Origin: Ciceribacter sichuanensis
Lineage (GTDB): Bacteria; Pseudomonadota; Alphaproteobacteria; Rhizobiales; Rhizobiaceae
Length of the DNA stretch: 64,000 nt
Direction: 5' to 3'
Assembly: GCF_024055605.1 (NCBI RefSeq)
Contig: NZ_JAMXLX010000003.1
Location: 426,766-490,765 of the forward strand
Shown: positions 1 through 7,660 of the stretch, one piece after another
Layout: each line of letters begins with the position of its first letter
Numbering within the stretch: position 1 is the first letter of the stretch
The notes under the pieces: generated by a model
The model's input: the letters and a program-made list of their open reading frames with translations, nothing else
What the model was told of the DNA's origin: nothing
The model's database searches: none
Made by a program: the position numbers and the translations under genes

Positions 1-101
1 GATGTCCAGGCCCTTTCGTGATCTGCAAGAAGGGGCTTCACAATGCTGTAACAACGGACCTAATATAGATGGACAGGTGCCGAATCGCTCAGGAGAATGC
101 C

Positions 102-659
102 TTGACGATTGCAGTCTCACCCCAGTCCTTGCCGGCGCTCGTCCTGAATGCCGACTACAGGCCTCTAAGTTATTACCCCTTGTCGCTATGGTCCTGGCAG
201 GACGCGATCAAGGCGGTCTTTCTTGACCGTGTGAACATTATCGCGGAATACGATCAGTCGGTTTGTTCCCCGAGTTTTTCGATGCGACTGCCGAGCGTCG
301 TCAGCCTCAAGACCTACGTTCAACCCACCCGCAACCCGGCTTTCACCCGCTTCAATGTGTTCCTGCGTGATAAGTTCGAATGCCAGTATTGCGGGTCTGA
401 AGACGACCTGACCTTCGACCACGTGATCCCGCGCGCCCATGGCGGCGAGACCACCTGGGAAAATGTGGTCGCGGCCTGCTCTCCCTGCAATCTCAGGAAG
501 GGCAGCAAGCTGCCGAAACAGGCTTCGATGTTCCCCGCGCAAAAGCCATACCGGCCGTCAGTGCAGGACCTGCACAACAATGGCCGGCTTTTCCCGCCGA
601 ACTATCTGCACGACAGCTGGGTCGACTATCTCTACTGGGATTCCGAGCTGCAGCCGTAA
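102..659 (+). CDS. HNH endonuclease family protein
   Basis: Predicted HNH-type nuclease of about 185 residues. The core is clear: CQYC, then DHVIPRAHGG, then CSPCN. This gives two CxxC zinc knuckles around a DH...H nuclease centre typical of the HNH_5-like family. The start is probably TTG at 102, because AGGAG lies 6 bases upstream. An in-frame ATG at 69 has no such site. Small proteins of this type are a regular part of alphaproteobacterial chromosomes and their in vivo substrate is not known to me. The gene converges with the dsbB-like gene, 15 bases apart, and looks like backbone rather than mobile DNA. Confidence 0.85.
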   Translation: MTIAVSPQSLPALVLNADYRPLSYYPLSLWSWQDAIKAVFLDRVNIIAEYDQSVCSPSFSMRLPSVVSLKTYVQPTRNPAFTRFNVFLRDKFECQYCGSEDDLTFDHVIPRAHGGETTWENVVAACSPCNLRKGSKLPKQASMFPAQKPYRPSVQDLHNNGRLFPPNYLHDSWVDYLYWDSELQP

Positions 660-674
660 CCGGCTTCTATCCGT

Positions 675-1187
675 TTAGCCGCGCTTGCGGAGCACGGCCC
701 ACGCGGCAATTGTCGCAAGAACCGCGCTTGTGATGACATTCCAGCCTGCAAACGAGAGGCCGAGCACGCGCAGCGCCGCTTCCGTGCAGGATGGCCCCTT
801 GGTTTCGTTCAGGGCTTCCAGCACATTGACCGGAGCTTCGCCGCCCGTCGCGCCCACGGCGCAGGTCGTCGGCCCTTCCCAGAACTTCCATTCGACGCCG
901 GCGTGATAGGTGCCGAGCCCGATGCTGACGATCATCAGGAGTGCGATGATCGCGATGAGGCTGCGCGTAACGGCGGCGGGAAGGCGGAAGACTGACGAAA
1001 GCGTCGCCAGCGCACCGACGCCGACGCCGACGTAATACGGGTTGCGCTGCATCAGGCAGAGCGCGCAGGGAACATAACCGCCGATATGTTCGAAGCCGAG
1101 TGCCGAGCCGACGACCACGGCCATGCCAAGGGTCAGGACTGCGGCGATTGCCGCGTCGTTCTTGAGGTATGAGGCGGATGCGCTCAT
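675..1187 (-). CDS. dsbB: Disulfide bond formation protein B (DsbB)
   Basis: Inner-membrane quinone-linked oxidase that reoxidises DsbA in the periplasm. At 170 residues it has the family's usual length, with four hydrophobic segments. The first periplasmic loop carries the redox pair C41-A-L-C44. The second pair is probably C109 (PTTCAVG) and C134 (GPSCTEA) in the long second loop. The surrounding context EHIGGYVPCALC is typical of the family. It stands alone between convergent and codirectional housekeeping genes, so no operon role can be inferred. Confidence 0.9.
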   Translation of the reverse strand: MSASASYLKNDAAIAAVLTLGMAVVVGSALGFEHIGGYVPCALCLMQRNPYYVGVGVGALATLSSVFRLPAAVTRSLIAIIALLMIVSIGLGTYHAGVEWKFWEGPTTCAVGATGGEAPVNVLEALNETKGPSCTEAALRVLGLSFAGWNVITSAVLATIAAWAVLRKRG

Positions 1188-1334
1188 GTCGTCTTCCAGT
1201 TCTCAGGTCTAGAGTTTGTGCTTCGAATCGTTTGTTGTTTGCATGCCATTGTCACCAAGCCGCGCCAGATTTTGGCTCGACTGCCTTATCTGTTCATCGG
1301 CCACAGACTTAGACCCCGTAGCTGTCTGACCGCC

Positions 1335-1925
1335 TTAATGCAGGAAATAGCGATAGGCGACGTATAGCACGATCAGTGCGGCTGCGCCGACCATGGCAAT
1401 CTGCCCCAGACGTTTTTCAATGAATTCCCGGATCGGTTCCCCATAGCGCTGCAGAAGCCATGCTAGCAGCAGGAAACGTCCGCCGCGGGCGACGATGGCG
1501 GAGACGATGAAGAGCCAGATGTTGATGTGCGCCACGCCCGAAAGGATCGTCACCACCTTGATCGGCGGCAGATGGGCGAGGCCGGAAGTCACCAGCAGCA
1601 GCAGGACCATCTCGTAGTTAACTGAGGTGCGCAGCCGCTCGAAGGCCTCGTACTTGCCGTAGAATTCGAGAATCGGCCGAGCGACCGTTTCGAAGGCGTA
1701 GTAGCCGAGGAACCAGCCGGCAATACCGCCAAGTACGGATGCGACAGTGGCGATTATCGCATAACGCCAGGCTTTCTGCGGCTTCGCAAGCGACATCGGC
1801 AGATAGAGCACATCCGCCGGAACTAGGAAAATCGAGCTCTCAATGAAGGCGATGACGGCGAGCCAACGTTCAGCCGACTTGCGTGCGGCGAGTGACATGG
1901 TCCAATCGTAGAGGCGACGTAGCAT
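1335..1925 (-). CDS. YqaA/DedA-type membrane protein (SNARE-associated domain)
   Basis: A roughly 196-residue integral membrane protein with several hydrophobic helices and the family features F-I-E-S-S-I-F near the N-terminus, VLGGIAGWFLGYYAFE, and a later SGLAHLPPIKVV loop. This matches YqaA-like members of the DedA/VTT superfamily, which are linked to lipid scrambling or membrane homeostasis. I take ATG 1925 (MLRRLYDW) as the start; the longer reading to 2021 adds a basic, non-conserved stretch. The gene is chromosomal backbone immediately before tRNA-Leu. Confidence 0.85.
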   Translation of the reverse strand: MLRRLYDWTMSLAARKSAERWLAVIAFIESSIFLVPADVLYLPMSLAKPQKAWRYAIIATVASVLGGIAGWFLGYYAFETVARPILEFYGKYEAFERLRTSVNYEMVLLLLVTSGLAHLPPIKVVTILSGVAHINIWLFIVSAIVARGGRFLLLAWLLQRYGEPIREFIEKRLGQIAMVGAAALIVLYVAYRYFLH

Positions 1926-2148
1926 CAAGTATTTCCCGGTCTTTCGGTTGCTCGGTTTTATGCAAGCCTGCCTGACCTGTAAATGGGGCGTTTTGCGGTG
2001 CAGCACGCGGGAAGCAAACATTTGCGTGAAGTCGAGTAACCGGATGAAACCTTTTTCCGGTGAGATGGAACGGCAGCGGCCTGCCCGCCAAGTTCGCCCT
2101 TGCGCGGGTGCTCAGGCCCATGGTAGAGGCCGTTTCACTACCCTGCTT

Positions 2149-2233
2149 GCCCCATTGGCGGAACTGGTAGACGCGCTCGACTCAAAATCGAGTTCCGAAA
2201 GGAGTGCTGGTTCGATTCCGGCATGGGGCACCA
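2149..2233 (+). tRNA. tRNA-Leu (CAA anticodon)
   Basis: An 85-nt type II tRNA. The acceptor stem pairs GCCCCAT (2149-2155) with ATGGGGC (2223-2229), followed by A and an encoded CCA. The anticodon stem CTCGA/TCGAG encloses a CTCAAAA loop, giving anticodon CAA (decodes UUG). It has the long variable arm expected for leucine and a TTCGATTCC T-loop. Its 3' end is the integration site of the adjacent element. Confidence 0.95.
2218..2233 (+). repeat. Attachment-site core at tRNA 3' end (left junction)
   Basis: The 16 bases CCGGCATGGGGCACCA that close the tRNA gene recur in the same orientation at 56882-56897. Flanking bases differ on both sides. This is the usual product of tyrosine-integrase insertion into a tRNA 3' end, where the element restores the gene. 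The integrase begins about 100 bases inside this junction. Confidence 0.8.
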
Positions 2234-2273
2234 ACACCTTTTTAACGTATTGTTTTCGCTTAGATTTCTGGCG

Positions 2274-2320
2274 AAAAGTGTCCAAGAAATTCGTATGGCT
2301 GCGTTTTTCTGGACACTTTT
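2274..2320. promoter_or_regulatory. Inverted repeat, putative integrase arm sites / int terminator
   Basis: AAAAGTGTCCA (2274-2284) and TGGACACTTTT (2310-2320) are perfect reverse complements separated by 25 bases. They lie between the tRNA and the stop codon of the integrase. A third copy, TGGACACTTTT, is at 56791-56801 near the other junction. The repeated placement at both ends favours integrase binding sites; a transcription terminator for int is the alternative. Confidence 0.55.
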
Positions 2321-2329
2321 GTTCTCGGT

Positions 2330-3421
2330 TTAGGCCTCCGGGTCGGCCTCTTCGTCTGCACCAAGAAACATGATTGCTTTGGCCGCCAGTCGCTTTTGAT
2401 TGGCGGCTTTTGTGTATCTGGTGACTTCTTTCGAGGTCGCGTGGCCCGTCACTGACATGATTTCGTGTTCGGTCGCACCCCTGTTCGCAAGGCGCGTGGC
2501 GGACGCTTTTCTCAGGCCGTGGGCGGTGCAGTGGGGGAGGCCGGCTTCATCGCAGCGCTTACGGAACCACGAACCGAAACCATTCGCCGAGAACGGTTTG
2601 TTGAACTCTGTGACGAGGAACGCGAGGTCTCCGCATGGGCTGGCGTCGATGATCGTTCGAAGATCAGGGTGTATGGGAAGCTCCAGTCGGACCGGCTTGC
2701 GGTGCTTGTTCTTCTGCTGCGTGAATTTCAGCCATCCATCGGATACATGCTGCCGGCCGAAGAGAACGATGTCGCTGCGGCGTTGCCCGGTGTAAAGCAT
2801 GAGGGCAAGCGCGAGGCGCGCCTTGGTGCCAATCGGATGCGCGGCCTCGAACTTCGCCACTTCATCGTCCCTCCAAGAATGAAATCCCTCGGTTTCGCTC
2901 TTGAAGTAGCCGACATCGCGCGCGGGGTTCGTCAGCGCAAGCTCTACATCCGGCTTCGTTGCGAACGAGAATACGGACCGCAGGGCTTTGACGCGACCAT
3001 TGGCGGCTTCTGGCAACTCGGCCTTGCGGTCGCGCAGTGTTCGCACTGCCTTTGGAGACAGGGCAGAAATCGGCATGTCCTCGAACAGCTTTTCCGATCC
3101 GGGTTTGATCGGTTCGGCCCACATGTGTTCGATAATGCCCTTGCGGACGCGTTGCGTTCGTTTGTCGAGCTTCTTGTATTCCGCGCTCTGAAAATACTGT
3201 TCGCAAAGCCAGCGAAGTGTGCCCTTGGAAGACATCTTGGGACCGCCGTGCTTGTTCTTTGTTTCGCCGCTGAGTGCGGCATAGTAGGCCGCCTTGAATT
3301 CGTCGGTGCCCGGATGTCCCGGAAGCCGGATTTTCTTCTGGCCCTTTCTGCGGAAATAGAACCGCAGCACTCCATCCGTCCTGTCTTCAACGACGTATTT
3401 GTAAGGGCCTTTTCTCGGCAT
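2330..3421 (-). CDS. int: Prophage tyrosine integrase
   Basis: Site-specific recombinase of 363 residues that inserts and excises the element at tRNA-Leu. The C-terminal catalytic domain shows the active-site Arg in TGQRRSDI, HGLRK (H301, R304), a second histidine in VTGH (about 327) and the nucleophile in RYTKA (Y336). A SAM-like core-binding domain occupies roughly residues 60-170. ATG 3421 overlaps the stop of the upstream xis-like gene as TGATG, so the two are translationally coupled. The longer reading to 3511 lies inside that gene and is rejected. Transcription runs toward the tRNA. Confidence 0.93.
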   Translation of the reverse strand: MPRKGPYKYVVEDRTDGVLRFYFRRKGQKKIRLPGHPGTDEFKAAYYAALSGETKNKHGGPKMSSKGTLRWLCEQYFQSAEYKKLDKRTQRVRKGIIEHMWAEPIKPGSEKLFEDMPISALSPKAVRTLRDRKAELPEAANGRVKALRSVFSFATKPDVELALTNPARDVGYFKSETEGFHSWRDDEVAKFEAAHPIGTKARLALALMLYTGQRRSDIVLFGRQHVSDGWLKFTQQKNKHRKPVRLELPIHPDLRTIIDASPCGDLAFLVTEFNKPFSANGFGSWFRKRCDEAGLPHCTAHGLRKASATRLANRGATEHEIMSVTGHATSKEVTRYTKAANQKRLAAKAIMFLGADEEADPEA

Positions 3422-3672
3422 CAGACCTGCGTTTCCCAATCGTCTGTATCTTCCTCGCCTCCGCCCCCTGGCAGGCGCGTGAACGCCTTGTCGAGCGCGA
3501 AGCGATCCCAAATATTGCGAGCGTTCGCCTTCTTCGGTCTCGGCATTCTGCCATCGTCCGTCATTTCGTCAAACAAGCTCGTTGACACGCCGATGTAGGC
3601 GGCGGCCTGTTCGCGGTTCAAGCCGCGAGGCGGCAGGGAGACAGGAAGGACTTCCACTCGTTGCGCTTTCAT
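3421..3672 (-). CDS. Excisionase-like helix-turn-helix protein
   Basis: An 83-residue protein with an AlpA/MerR-type winged-helix signature: LNREQAAAYIGVS at residues 18-30, then FDEMTDDGRMPRPKK, then W-D-R-F-A-L-D. This is the usual form of a phage excisionase or recombination directionality factor. It sits directly upstream of int with TGATG overlap, and its own ATG overlaps the stop of the HNH gene as ATGA. Its position and fold make excisionase the most likely role; a pure transcription factor is possible. Confidence 0.8.
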   Translation of the reverse strand: MKAQRVEVLPVSLPPRGLNREQAAAYIGVSTSLFDEMTDDGRMPRPKKANARNIWDRFALDKAFTRLPGGGGEEDTDDWETQV

Positions 3673-4046
3673 CGCCCTACCTCCTCACATGCCATTGGTG
3701 GACCGCCGTTGTGGCCGATCATTCCGCGCTTGGCTTGCTCGCGGCGGATGGCGTTGCGCTTGCGGGTGACCATTTCCAGATGATCTGGGTTCGGGTTGAC
3801 GCAAAGGCGGTTGCGGCAAACGTGGTCCAGTTCTTTCTTGCCCGGGATATAACCATGCTCGATGGTCCACATGGCGATGTGCACGGCGACCGTCTGACCG
3901 TCGAGTGACATTCGGGGGTAGCCTGCACCGCGCCCGGTATCGCCGGATGTCGGGCCGGTCCAGATCCAGCAGCCGGTTTCGAGGTCGATCCGGACGCGCG
4001 CCATGATCTTCGCGCGAATACGGTCACGGCGAGGGATTGTACTCAT
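3669..4046 (-). CDS. Phage HNH endonuclease
   Basis: A 125-residue protein with an HNH_3-like motif: GCWIWTG near residue 26, then VAVHIAMWTIEHG, then LDHVCRNRLCVNPNPDHLE, then RKRNAIRR. This layout is common in phage-encoded HNH nucleases, some of which are homing enzymes and some packaging helpers. Here it lies in the leftward int operon, not near the terminase, so a homing or free-standing nuclease is more likely. It starts 5 bases after the small membrane gene's stop and has no strong ribosome site of its own, suggesting coupling. Confidence 0.85.
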   Translation of the reverse strand: MSTIPRRDRIRAKIMARVRIDLETGCWIWTGPTSGDTGRGAGYPRMSLDGQTVAVHIAMWTIEHGYIPGKKELDHVCRNRLCVNPNPDHLEMVTRKRNAIRREQAKRGMIGHNGGPPMACEEVGR

Positions 4047-4050
4047 TGGG

Positions 4051-4188
4051 TTAGAACGAAATCAGAAGCGCGACCGCGACGGCCATGATGACGACGATTG
4101 CGCCGATGGTGGTTTGCAGGGCGCGGACTTCGCGCGCCAGATCGTGCATCTGGCCTCTGGTGACGGTCATAAGGGTGATGGGTGGCAA
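4051..4188 (-). CDS. Small single-span membrane protein
   Basis: A 39-45 residue peptide: a polar N-terminal segment (MTVTRGQMHDLAREVRALQ) followed by one hydrophobic helix, IGAIVVIMAVAVALLIS. TTG at 4188 has GGAGA about 7 bases upstream; ATG at 4170 lacks a ribosome site. It is tightly packed with the HNH gene, which begins 5 bases after its stop. No function can be assigned; small phage membrane peptides include holin-like and exclusion proteins. Confidence 0.6.
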   Translation of the reverse strand: MPPITLMTVTRGQMHDLAREVRALQTTIGAIVVIMAVAVALLISF

Positions 4189-4260
4189 GGCTGATTCTCC
4201 AATCCGTTCGGGAAACCGCCTCCCGGCACATGGAGGCGGAAACCGGAGCGGATTGGGGTG

Positions 4261-4443
4261 TCAGGCCGCTTCGCGCTGCGAAAGCAGGTTGGCGCGGGTG
4301 CGGGCTTCCTCGCCGTATTCCTTGATCTGTGCGCGGGTGAAGCGGTTGGCGATCTGGTCTTCCGTGCAGCCTTCGCCCAGGCGCAACATCTCGTCGGCCA
4401 TGTCGCTGATGATCTGCTTTTCTGCTTTCGAACGTTCGTTCAT
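4261..4443 (-). CDS. Small phage protein, first gene of the leftward operon
   Basis: A 60-residue acidic, helical protein (MNERSKAEKQIISDMADEML...). I do not recognise a family. ATG 4443 follows AGGGA at about 8 bases; ATG 4521 would add a proline-rich N-terminus (PPPEPPP) and is possible. Readings further upstream run through the repressor operators and are not real. It heads the transcript that continues through the membrane peptide, HNH, xis-like and int genes, so it may be an early regulator or excision helper. Confidence 0.55.
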   Translation of the reverse strand: MNERSKAEKQIISDMADEMLRLGEGCTEDQIANRFTRAQIKEYGEEARTRANLLSQREAA

Positions 4444-4555
4444 TCCGGGGTGTCCCTGGTTGCTTTCCCGACCGTTCTCGCCGCTGGTAGGGGGGGGCTC
4501 CGGCGGCGGGCTCTCGGCCATCCCGCCTGGGAGGATGGGACGGGATGTATAGATA

Positions 4556-4603
4556 TTGCCAAATAGGCAAAATCGGTCAAGAGGAAATTTGCCTATTTGG
4601 CAA
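4556..4603. promoter_or_regulatory. Paired repressor operators upstream of leftward operon
   Basis: TTGCCAAATAGGCAA (4556-4570) and TTGCCTATTTGGCAA (4589-4603) are the same 15-mer in opposite orientations, each an imperfect TTGCC-N5-GGCAA palindrome. An exact copy lies at 6837-6851 beside the repressor gene. On the minus strand a TTGACC (4580-4575) and a TATCTA (4555-4550) bracket the first copy, so the leftward promoter is probably occluded by bound repressor. A half site, TTGGCAAATA, follows at 4631-4640. Confidence 0.75.
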
Positions 4604-4741
4604 TATTTGACCATGATGCTTTGGCGAAAGTTGGCAAATATGCGCTCTCATGTAGCAAGCGCACCAACCCCATAAACATCCTAGTTGCAATGTGACAACC
4701 ACTCCGCTTAACGTTGATTTATGGGCGTTAAAGGGGACCGT

Positions 4742-5605
4742 ATGAGGGAAACAATCAACCTGTATATTGACCTTGAAGAAGGCAAACTTGCCGACTTGGA
4801 GGTTGTTGCGAGGGCAAGCATTGCTTTTGCCGAAGCTGTTAAGGAAATCGCTTACATCGTGGACCCCTCTCTTTCGATCCGCCTCGAAATAGAGAGCGGA
4901 ACGGAGGGAAGCCTTAGTATCAACTCCGTAATAAAGACCATAAAAGACACCGTAGTCGATAAGGTCACAGCAAAGGTAATCATCTACCTTATTCTTGGTT
5001 GGTTTGCGAAGGAAACCGCCTCAACCGTTTGGGCAATGATCGTTGAGGATGCGATCAAGTCTGAACCGCAGCTATCGGACCAAGATGCTGAAAAGGTTGC
5101 AAAGAAGGTACAGGAACTCCTAGACGCCAAGGTTGGCGAGCGGAAAGCCGCCGAAGTGGTCAAGCAGCTTGAGAAGGACAAGGCTGTCAAAGGTGTTGGC
5201 GTCGGCGTCGTCAAGGGTGCCAGGCCGCACGTGGTGGTGCCGCGAGATAAGTTCTCTGACTTTTACAAAGAGAAGCAAATAGAGGAAGTCGCAAAAGAGC
5301 GCACTACGCGAGAGCGCATGACGCTGACGATCATCAGTCCTGTCTTGCAAGAGAACCACAACAAGTGGCGGTTCCTTTCACGCCATGGCATGATAAGCGC
5401 CGATGTCGCAGACGAAGCCTTTGTCGCCTCTCTTGTAAGAGGCGAAATCATGGTCCCCATGAAAGGCGGAATAATGATCTTGGCCGAAGTCGACAATAAA
5501 GAGAAATTTGTTGATGGCGTTTGGGTCGTTCAGGGCCGGACAATCACCCATGTTGTATCGATAGATACCGGCGGGACCCAAACCGACCTATTTCCTAAAG
5601 ACTGA
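4742..5605 (+). CDS. Accessory protein of unknown function beside the immunity region
   Basis: A 287-residue protein I do not recognise. ATG 4742 has AGGGG 7 bases upstream. The N-terminal third is mixed alpha/beta. A hydrophobic helix (AKVIIYLILGWFA, about residues 78-90) suggests one membrane or buried segment. A highly charged coiled-coil-like stretch (SDQDAEKVAKKVQELLDAKV) follows, then a valine-rich linker and a beta-rich C-terminal domain ending TDLFPKD. Its base composition is visibly more AT-rich than that of the structural genes. It is a monocistronic gene between the leftward operon and the repressor, a common site for lysogen-expressed exclusion or defence genes; that role is inference only. 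Confidence 0.8.
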   Translation: MRETINLYIDLEEGKLADLEVVARASIAFAEAVKEIAYIVDPSLSIRLEIESGTEGSLSINSVIKTIKDTVVDKVTAKVIIYLILGWFAKETASTVWAMIVEDAIKSEPQLSDQDAEKVAKKVQELLDAKVGERKAAEVVKQLEKDKAVKGVGVGVVKGARPHVVVPRDKFSDFYKEKQIEEVAKERTTRERMTLTIISPVLQENHNKWRFLSRHGMISADVADEAFVASLVRGEIMVPMKGGIMILAEVDNKEKFVDGVWVVQGRTITHVVSIDTGGTQTDLFPKD

Positions 5606-5752
5606 AAGCCACAGAATACCAATGGCGGCGGCCCCAGCGGCATATGTCGGCAGCGCGCCGAAATGAGCTTTCGCAAGCTCAAGCGAGGCTATCACAGCAA
5701 TTGATATTGCTGCGTAAATCGCCAGCCGAAAAAGCACTTTGGCATTCTGCAT
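5588..5752 (-). CDS. Small two-helix membrane protein
   Basis: A 54-residue peptide beginning MQNAKVLFRLAIYAAISIAV and ending ILWLSVFRK, with two hydrophobic helices separated by a short loop. It is convergent with the accessory gene and overlaps its last 18 bases. No good ribosome site is visible before ATG 5752, so the gene call rests on the clean hydrophobic pattern. If real, it may work with its neighbour at the membrane. Confidence 0.4.
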   Translation of the reverse strand: MQNAKVLFRLAIYAAISIAVIASLELAKAHFGALPTYAAGAAAIGILWLSVFRK

Positions 5753-6102
5753 CAGATAAACATAGAAGAAACGCTTATTGTTGTCAAGCTTCTCAAGCGA
5801 AATTCTGTGGTATATTTCAATATATAAAGCTTATTTCGAATATTTACTTCCTTACCATCTGTATTAAGACTTTTTAGTCTGTTTGAACGTGGGGATATTT
5901 AATTTATATTCTCTTAATTTCTGTCTTTAACGCATTGGATGTTATCATTTCTCCATCAGTATTTTCTGTAATGTATCAACTATAAGGGAAACTAGTCAGG
6001 CCGCTGCTGCGCCGTAATCGCGCTCCGTGAGCGTCATCAGCCCTTCGGCCTTCATAGACCGGAGGGCTTTGCTTACGCGCCTGGTGAGCTATCCAGAAAA
6101 CG
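5753..6102. other. AT-rich spacer with a short coding remnant
   Basis: No convincing gene. 5780-5960 is strongly AT-rich. On the minus strand 5996-6088 there is a short open stretch after a TAG that reads LTRRVSKALRSMKAEGLMTL and then TERDYGAAAA, with no start. It resembles the tail of a DNA-binding protein and may be a gene remnant downstream of the repressor. Confidence 0.4.
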
Positions 6103-6768
6103 CTAGTGGCCGTTGGTCATTTTCTGCAGCATGCGGTGTCTGGTTGAAGCGCTGTGTTTTCGCCACTGCCCGCTGCGGATGACAGACTGAATTGCTGCAA
6201 CCCAAGTCAACTTGACGCCTCGGATCGGCGGCGCATTGTGGCTTTCAAGATCGAACGTGCCGGCCTCCGCTCCTTTCAAGACGCGCTTCAAGTATCGGTG
6301 GCCGGTGGCTGTTTTCACCGCGGCTTCCCATCCTAGAACGTCATCAATCGAAACGCCCTGGCGCCAGCAAATAATGATGTCGCCGTCGTCATAGCGCGGC
6401 CATTGTGATTCGCCGTGAACCTCGAAGGCGACGGCATCTTCTGGAATGGGGAATGGCGTCTCGATCTCGTAGAGCCCTTCAGGCGGAACCTGTTCATCTT
6501 CCGGCAAAATCTCTGCTCCAGCACCGATGCGCCCCATGACCGGGACGATATTCCGCTTCGTGGTGTTCTCGACTGCAAGGATTTCCTGCGGAGATACTCC
6601 AAGTGCTGAAGCAAAGAGATTAAGATTTTTCACACTCAGGTTGCGACCGCCCGTTTCCAGCCGTTGCGTGTAGGACACCGACAAATCGACTGCCGCAGCA
6701 AGATCCTCAATTGTCATGCCTTTTGCGGATCGCAGTTCGTGAATACGATTGGGATAGTTTTTGTCCAT
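6103..6768 (-). CDS. CI-like prophage repressor (XRE HTH + S24 peptidase)
   Basis: A 221-residue lysogeny repressor. Residues 7-62 form an XRE helix-turn-helix (MTIEDLAAAVDLSVSYTQRLE). Residues 75-190 form a LexA/CI-type S24 domain with a likely Ala83-Gly84 cleavage site (GRIGAGAE), catalytic Ser121 in HGESQWPRYDDGD and Lys152 in AAVKTATGHRYLKR. This predicts RecA-stimulated self-cleavage and SOS induction. It is divergent from the Cro-like gene across about 95 bases that carry the operators. Confidence 0.92.
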   Translation of the reverse strand: MDKNYPNRIHELRSAKGMTIEDLAAAVDLSVSYTQRLETGGRNLSVKNLNLFASALGVSPQEILAVENTTKRNIVPVMGRIGAGAEILPEDEQVPPEGLYEIETPFPIPEDAVAFEVHGESQWPRYDDGDIIICWRQGVSIDDVLGWEAAVKTATGHRYLKRVLKGAEAGTFDLESHNAPPIRGVKLTWVAAIQSVIRSGQWRKHSASTRHRMLQKMTNGH

Positions 6769-6803
6769 ATGGCAAATTCTCTCGATTTGCGGACAAGCAC
6801 CAC

Positions 6804-6851
6804 GGCCATATAGGCAAAAATACGCTTGACCAAATTTTGCCTATTTGGCAA
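6804..6851. promoter_or_regulatory. Immunity operators between repressor and cro-like gene
   Basis: An exact TTGCCTATTTGGCAA lies at 6837-6851 and a weaker copy, GGCCATATAGGCAA, at 6803-6816. Half sites (GGCAAAT) occur near 6772, just before the repressor start. These match the operators at 4556-4603. The exact copy overlaps the region immediately before the Cro-like start, as expected for control of the rightward early promoter. Confidence 0.75.
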
Positions 6852-6862
6852 GTTCCGGCGCT

Positions 6863-7081
6863 ATGGACGCGCTGAGCAAATATCTCGCCGAAAACGAACT
6901 CAACTTATCGACCTTTGCGAGCAGCATTGGCCGATCTCCCAGTACGTTGACCCGCGCTCTCGCGGGACAGCGCGATCCAAGCATTGAACTCGCTCGGGAT
7001 GTCTCGCGAGGTACCGGTGGCAAGGTCTCTGCACTGCAATTCCTTGCAGCATGCCTCAGCAGTCGGGAAGCCGCCGAATGA
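6863..7081 (+). CDS. Cro-like transcriptional regulator
   Basis: A 72-residue protein with one helix-turn-helix: LSTFASSIGRSPSTLTRAL at residues 14-32, then D-P-S-I-E-L-A-R-D-V. It is transcribed away from the CI-like repressor with operators in between, which is the lambda cI/cro arrangement. ATG 6863 is 12 bases after the operator and has no clear ribosome site, so the transcript may be short-leadered or leaderless. Confidence 0.8.
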   Translation: MDALSKYLAENELNLSTFASSIGRSPSTLTRALAGQRDPSIELARDVSRGTGGKVSALQFLAACLSSREAAE

Positions 7082-7210
7082 CAGGCTATCTCGTCGTTTC
7101 TGCATGCGGGCCTCCGTGGTCTGCTTGACTCTCTGACGTTACGCCTCCGGGCCGCGTCCTTCACCGAAAGATTTTCCGAAACAATTTCCTTGATTTCCGG
7201 GGAGGGTTTT

Positions 7211-7660
7211 GTGCGTCCAACGAACGAGCATGAACGTCGCGACCTGAAGGCCATCTGCAACCGGGCTCTCCGGCAGGTCGGCGCTTCGAACTTCGTCAAC
7301 GATACCCGCGTGAGCGAGGGCCATCTTTCCAGATATGGCGGGCTGGCTGACGTTGATTACATGCCCATCGACGTGGTGGCCGATCTGGAACGGGTCGTTG
7401 GCTATCCGCTGGTTTCCGAACATTTGGCGGGGCTCTCCGGCTTCGCGCTGGTTCCGGTTTCGGGCAGCGCTCGCACACCCGACATGGAGGATGTCGCCCG
7501 CCTCGCGACGACCAAGGGCGCGCTGGTCTCGGCGTTCATCAAGGCGCTGCTCGACAGCCGGTTTGATGCCCATGAAGTGCGTGAACTCCTGCCGGTTCTC
7601 GATGATGCGATTGCACAGATGCAGGACTTGCGGCGCGGATTGCAGGGGGTCGGCAAGTGA
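7211..7660 (+). CDS. CII-like phage regulatory protein
   Basis: A 149-residue protein from GTG 7211, which has GGGGAGGG 4-5 bases upstream. An N-terminal segment (HERRDLKAICNRALRQVG) and TRVSEGHLSRYG fit the phage regulatory CII-family fold. The C-terminal half is a helical stretch (LLPVLDDAIAQMQDLRRGL) that could oligomerise. First gene of a compact early operon, overlapping the next by GTGA. A role in activating lysogeny or early genes is likely but not shown by sequence alone. Confidence 0.65.
   Translation: MRPTNEHERRDLKAICNRALRQVGASNFVNDTRVSEGHLSRYGGLADVDYMPIDVVADLERVVGYPLVSEHLAGLSGFALVPVSGSARTPDMEDVARLATTKGALVSAFIKALLDSRFDAHEVRELLPVLDDAIAQMQDLRRGLQGVGK

Noticed and set aside
2465..3598. 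377-codon plus-strand frame
   Set aside because: Opposite the integrase and xis-like genes; the real genes have catalytic residues and coupling.
4444..4614. Longer reading of the first leftward gene
   Set aside because: The extra codons run through the repressor operators and would put the promoter inside the gene.
5644..5877. 77-codon plus-strand frame
   Set aside because: No ribosome site, and it runs into AT-rich spacer; the opposite strand has a more credible membrane peptide.
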